In this document: positions 55,481-58,158 of the stretch, one piece after another
Position numbering within the stretch: the first letter of the stretch is position 1
Layout: each line of letters begins with the position of its first letter
DNA from: a virus
Direction: 5' to 3' (one strand)
Virus record (IMG/VR): IMGVR_UViG_3300011116_000399
Coordinates: 1 to 58,158 of that record
DNA: 58,158 nt
Position numbers and translations under genes: made by a program
The notes under the pieces: generated by a model
The model's input: only the letters and a program-made list of their open reading frames with translations
Database searches by the model: none
What the model was told of the DNA's origin: nothing

Positions 55481-57124
55481 ATGGCGGATATAGCACCGAA
55501 ACTTATTCATCTAAGCGCTGAGAAACTCAATGCGCTACATGAGCGTGTCCATAAGTCTGAGGCTACCCCTGCAACTATCGAGGTTCACCACACCATCCTC
55601 AATGAGATGGCTAGGCGCAAGATGGAACGCCCCCAAGATGATTGGGATAAGTACGAGATTTTAATTGATTCAATCGATAATGTAGACCTGACAAGTATTG
55701 GTGGATTATCAGCCGATACAGTTCTTGATGTTATTAAATCCACGGGCGACATCGTTGGAAATATAAAAACCTTTTTGACTATCCATGGCTATCAAATGCG
55801 TATTGAGCCAGTTGAAAAACGGATTCAACAAGAGGGTAGTAAATGGGTTGTTTACAACGAAGAGGGAACTCAGAAATTTGGAAGTTATGAAACAAAAGAA
55901 GAGGCTGAAGACCGTTTGCGCCAAATGCACATGTTCAAAGCCGATGATACTTACACGCCACCAAAGTCTGTAAGACAAGCGGCTCAAAGAGCAATCGAGT
56001 GGATTGGTGAAGGTTTTGCAGGTCAAGGATTTACTTCAACTGGTCGAGTTCGAGCAGGTCAATTAGCCCGAGGCGAAGCAGTATCTATTCAAACTCTAAA
56101 GCGTATGAAGTCTTTCTTCTCACGCCATGAAGTTGATAAAAAAGCAAAAGGTTTTAATCGTGGCGAAGAAGGTTTTCCTAGTGGTGGTCGAGTTGCATGG
56201 GACGCTTGGGGTGGCGATGCAGGATTCGCTTGGGCTGAAGCAATGGTTTCAAGATACGAAAATCAACAAGGGGTAAAAAAACATGAAGGACACGAAGACC
56301 AATCCGTCCACGGAAGTTGGGCTACTGGAGTTGGTAGTGGAAAAGATGAGAGTTCAAATGGTCGTCCCGCTTTATCACCTGACAAAAAGCCAAGTGCAGA
56401 ACGAAGCCCTGACGCAGTTAAGCAAGCCGAGAGATTACGAAGAGATGCTGAGGCAGTTGAGCCAGTAATTACAGGCTTGATGGAAGGTATTGCTAAAAAT
56501 ATCAATGCGGATTTCGCTGAGGTAGATGGCAAAAGTTCTTTAACGGAAAGACTTAAATCTACTGATTCTCTTGCTCGCAAGATTGATGCAGATGCAGAAA
56601 AAGACCATGGTGGCGATAGGGAGAAAGCGGCTAACGCAATTTCTGATGCAGTTCGCTATACATTAAATGTTGATGAATCTGATTACACAGACGGTGTAGA
56701 AAAAACTCTTGACACATTAAAAGAAACTGGTTGGAAAGTTGAATCAGTTAAAAACTTTTGGCAAGCAGGTGACCCTTATGATGGCACCAACATTAAGTTA
56801 AGCAAAGAAGGCGTCAAAGTAGAACTTCAATTACATACTCCAACATCTCATAAAATTAAAGAAGTTGGATTACATGATGATTACGAAAAATATCGTGTAT
56901 CAAAAGATGACAATGAACGCAGAAATCTTTGGGACAAAATGACCGAAACTGCTAAATCCATTCCACGCCCTGCCAATATGGGCAAACTTTTAAGTATTGG
57001 CACTCTAGTTGTGCAAACTTTTGAGACTGCTCAACAGGCTGGCTTGGTAAAATCAACTGGGGTTGATATAATATGGAGAATAACGAGAGAGGGTGTAGCC
57101 GTATGCGGTATTTTGCAAAACTAG
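55481..57124 (+). CDS. virion-associated protein with RelA/SpoT-like domain
   Basis: 547 residues. N-part with HKSEATPATIEVHHTILNEM. Then SVRQAAQRAIEWIGEGFAGQ and GFNRGEEGFPSGGRVAWDAW, a common DNA-binding-like domain beside phage proteases. At about residue 265 the shared motif KKHEGHEDQSVHGSWATG. C-terminal domain about 330-480: LTERLKSTDSLARKIDADAE, ISDAVRYTLNVDESDY, VKNFWQAGDPYDG, VKVELQLHTPTSHKIKE. This is the RelA/SpoT nucleotidyltransferase layout (RxKSxxSxxxK, DxxRY, ELQxHT), like toxSAS effectors. It could make an alarmone or modify tRNA in the host. Confidence 0.75.
   Translation: MADIAPKLIHLSAEKLNALHERVHKSEATPATIEVHHTILNEMARRKMERPQDDWDKYEILIDSIDNVDLTSIGGLSADTVLDVIKSTGDIVGNIKTFLTIHGYQMRIEPVEKRIQQEGSKWVVYNEEGTQKFGSYETKEEAEDRLRQMHMFKADDTYTPPKSVRQAAQRAIEWIGEGFAGQGFTSTGRVRAGQLARGEAVSIQTLKRMKSFFSRHEVDKKAKGFNRGEEGFPSGGRVAWDAWGGDAGFAWAEAMVSRYENQQGVKKHEGHEDQSVHGSWATGVGSGKDESSNGRPALSPDKKPSAERSPDAVKQAERLRRDAEAVEPVITGLMEGIAKNINADFAEVDGKSSLTERLKSTDSLARKIDADAEKDHGGDREKAANAISDAVRYTLNVDESDYTDGVEKTLDTLKETGWKVESVKNFWQAGDPYDGTNIKLSKEGVKVELQLHTPTSHKIKEVGLHDDYEKYRVSKDDNERRNLWDKMTETAKSIPRPANMGKLLSIGTLVVQTFETAQQAGLVKSTGVDIIWRITREGVAVCGILQN
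57055..57072 (+). promoter_or_regulatory. promoter with AACTGGGGTT element
   Basis: AACTGGGGTT (57055-57064), GA, TATAAT (57067-57072), then CGAGAGAGG before 57103. It lies inside the end of the 55481 gene. Confidence 0.75.
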
Positions 57125-57834
57125 GCGCAAACAACGAAGCGGTAAACATCTATCGTTTCGAAGTAGGCAATACCACTATTACCGAAGACAGATGGGATTC
57201 AAGAAAAAATTCTTGGGTAAATAATCCTGATGCAGATGTTGTTGGATATTTAACTCAAGGCGAAGGCGATTTTCAGGAACTTAGTGAAGATGTAGCCCGT
57301 CAAATTTTTCCTCAAGCATTTACCGAAGAGGCTACAAAGGCTTTAGGTAAATTTGATTTACAAAAAGCCGAGGGCGAAAAGCGTTACACACTTGGCGCTA
57401 TGTATATCCCTGATATGGAAGATGCTCATGGAGAATGGACAGATTCAGATGAATTACAAAGAGCAGTTTGGGATTATGTAAGAAGCAATGACCGCCGTAT
57501 TCGTTTACAACATAATAAAGATGTTGTTGCTGGTGAATGGGTAGAAGTCATGGCTTTTCCATATTCACTAACAGTTCCAATCAAAACTCCTGAGGGTCAA
57601 GAGATGCAACATACCTATCCGCCTAACACAGTTTTCCTAGGAGTTATTTGGGAGCCTTGGGCTTGGGAAATGGTAAGCGAAGGAAAGATTCGTGGATACT
57701 CTATTGGCGGAAAAGCCGAGAGATTATTTGTCGATATTGATGTTGAAAAAGGCGACCCAACAGTCTCCGATGTACATGTTGATACAATAATGTCTCCCTC
57801 AAAGAAAAAGCCAAAGAAGGAAGAAAATAAATGA
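57103..57834 (+). CDS. XkdF-like capsid maturation protease
   Basis: 243 residues from ATG 57103 (GAGAGAGG nine bases before); ATG 57073 lies only one base after the -10 box, so is less likely. The domain at about 90-225 (RYTLGAMYIPDMEDAHGEWT, RIRLQHNKDVVAGEWVEVMA, NTVFLGVIWEPWAWEMVSEG, KIRGYSIGGKAE) is the XkdF-type putative serine protease. The Ser of GYSIGG and His of QHN are likely catalytic. Cleaves scaffold and capsid proteins. Confidence 0.85.
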   Translation: MRYFAKLGANNEAVNIYRFEVGNTTITEDRWDSRKNSWVNNPDADVVGYLTQGEGDFQELSEDVARQIFPQAFTEEATKALGKFDLQKAEGEKRYTLGAMYIPDMEDAHGEWTDSDELQRAVWDYVRSNDRRIRLQHNKDVVAGEWVEVMAFPYSLTVPIKTPEGQEMQHTYPPNTVFLGVIWEPWAWEMVSEGKIRGYSIGGKAERLFVDIDVEKGDPTVSDVHVDTIMSPSKKKPKKEENK

Positions 57835-58158
57835 AAAAAGACCTCAAAATTTTAGGCGAACTCCGCAAAGGACCTTTGGCTGGTATGGACGAGGACGAGT
57901 TCAAAATGATTGAGGCAGATGTAAAAAAGTTTGGTTTTAAGGGTTTGAGCGGTTATGCAAAGTCAATGGTTATGGAAGCACAGCGTCGTTTGGGTTTTGC
58001 AATTAACAAAGCCCTAAATGATTTACCTTTTAACAAAGCGGTTTCAGTTGGTGACATGGTTTCATGGCAATCATCAGGTGGCAGAGCAGCAGGCAAAGTT
58101 TTAAGAATTGCTCGCTCAGGTCGCATCAATGTTCATGATTCATCTTTTAACATCCAAG
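57831..58158 (+). CDS. HVA1/tudor-like domain protein, 5' part
   Basis: ATG 57831 overlaps the protease stop (ATGA). LKILGELRKGPLAGMDEDEF, then VKKFGFKGLSGYAKSMVMEA, leads into the domain that continues at base 2 of the window. The window ends within the gene because of the terminal overlap. Confidence 0.8.
   Translation, partial: MKKDLKILGELRKGPLAGMDEDEFKMIEADVKKFGFKGLSGYAKSMVMEAQRRLGFAINKALNDLPFNKAVSVGDMVSWQSSGGRAAGKVLRIARSGRINVHDSSFNIQ
57968..58158. repeat. terminal overlap, right copy
   Basis: Matches 1-191 with two base differences (58090 and 58135). These change GRAEGK to GRAAGK and NVPDSS to NVHDSS, so they may be strain variation within the sampled population. Confidence 0.9.

Noticed and set aside
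1-58158. temperate phage with integrase, repressor or att site
   Set aside because: No integrase, excisionase or clear CI-type repressor was found on either strand.

Overview
The window is one complete, apparently circular or circularly permuted genome of a tailed double-stranded DNA phage (Caudoviricetes, long non-contractile siphovirus-type tail module). The first 191 bases recur at the end (57968-58158) with two mismatches, so the unit is about 57,967 bp and one gene runs across the junction. The host is most likely an actinobacterium. Evidence for this: two WhiB-like iron-sulfur regulators, an actinobacterial-type LexA box, leaderless promoters, DUF7455 and TIGR04338-type proteins, and moderate GC by eye. 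This fits the uncultured freshwater phages of Nanopelagicales/acI-like hosts (inference). I saw no integrase, no repressor and no tRNA genes.

Layout. 49.3-58.2 kb and 0-3.1 kb (+): portal, MuF-like protein, three large virion-associated proteins sharing a KHGxHDQSxHG motif, an XkdF-like protease, scaffold, decoration and major capsid proteins. 3.1-9.2 kb (+): fibre and receptor-binding genes with tandem paralogues. 9.2-22.9 kb (+): connectors, tail completion and terminator proteins, tandem tail-tube paralogues, a frameshifted tail-assembly chaperone, tape measure and tail tip. A Com-like zinc finger, a metallophosphoesterase and a separately promoted zinc-binding gene sit inside this block. 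23.0-24.0 kb: holin and CHAP endolysin. 24.0-27.7 kb: Gam, ERF, wHTH, a replication initiator carrying iterons, HNH, RusA. 27.9-31.0 kb: DNA cytosine-C5 methyltransferase, CmoA-like enzyme, double ParB-like protein. 31.2-33.9 kb: terminase and a nuclease. 33.9-41.1 kb (mostly -): many small early-type genes plus an HslV-like peptidase and a histone-deacetylase-family enzyme. 41.3-49.3 kb: metallohydrolase, secreted lectin stalk (-), small zinc proteins, secreted transglycosylase, WhiB pair, SSB.

Most notable system: the C5-methyltransferase (28166-29137) abuts a gene whose product resembles CmoA, the enzyme that makes carboxy-SAM. The methyltransferase has Arg instead of the near-invariant Asn of motif X. 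From memory, the equivalent engineered change in M.MpeI lets that enzyme use carboxy-SAM. Together they suggest a natural phage system that makes 5-carboxymethylcytosine DNA.

Regulation looks layered. A recurrent 10-bp element (AACCCCAGTT or its reverse complement) abuts the -10 box of about 14 promoters on both strands, usually followed by a GAGAGGAG ribosome-binding site. A second class of promoters has a -10 box exactly 6 nt before the start codon (leaderless). There is one LexA/SOS-like box. Two candidate small RNAs exist, and the loop of one is complementary to the shared ribosome-binding site.
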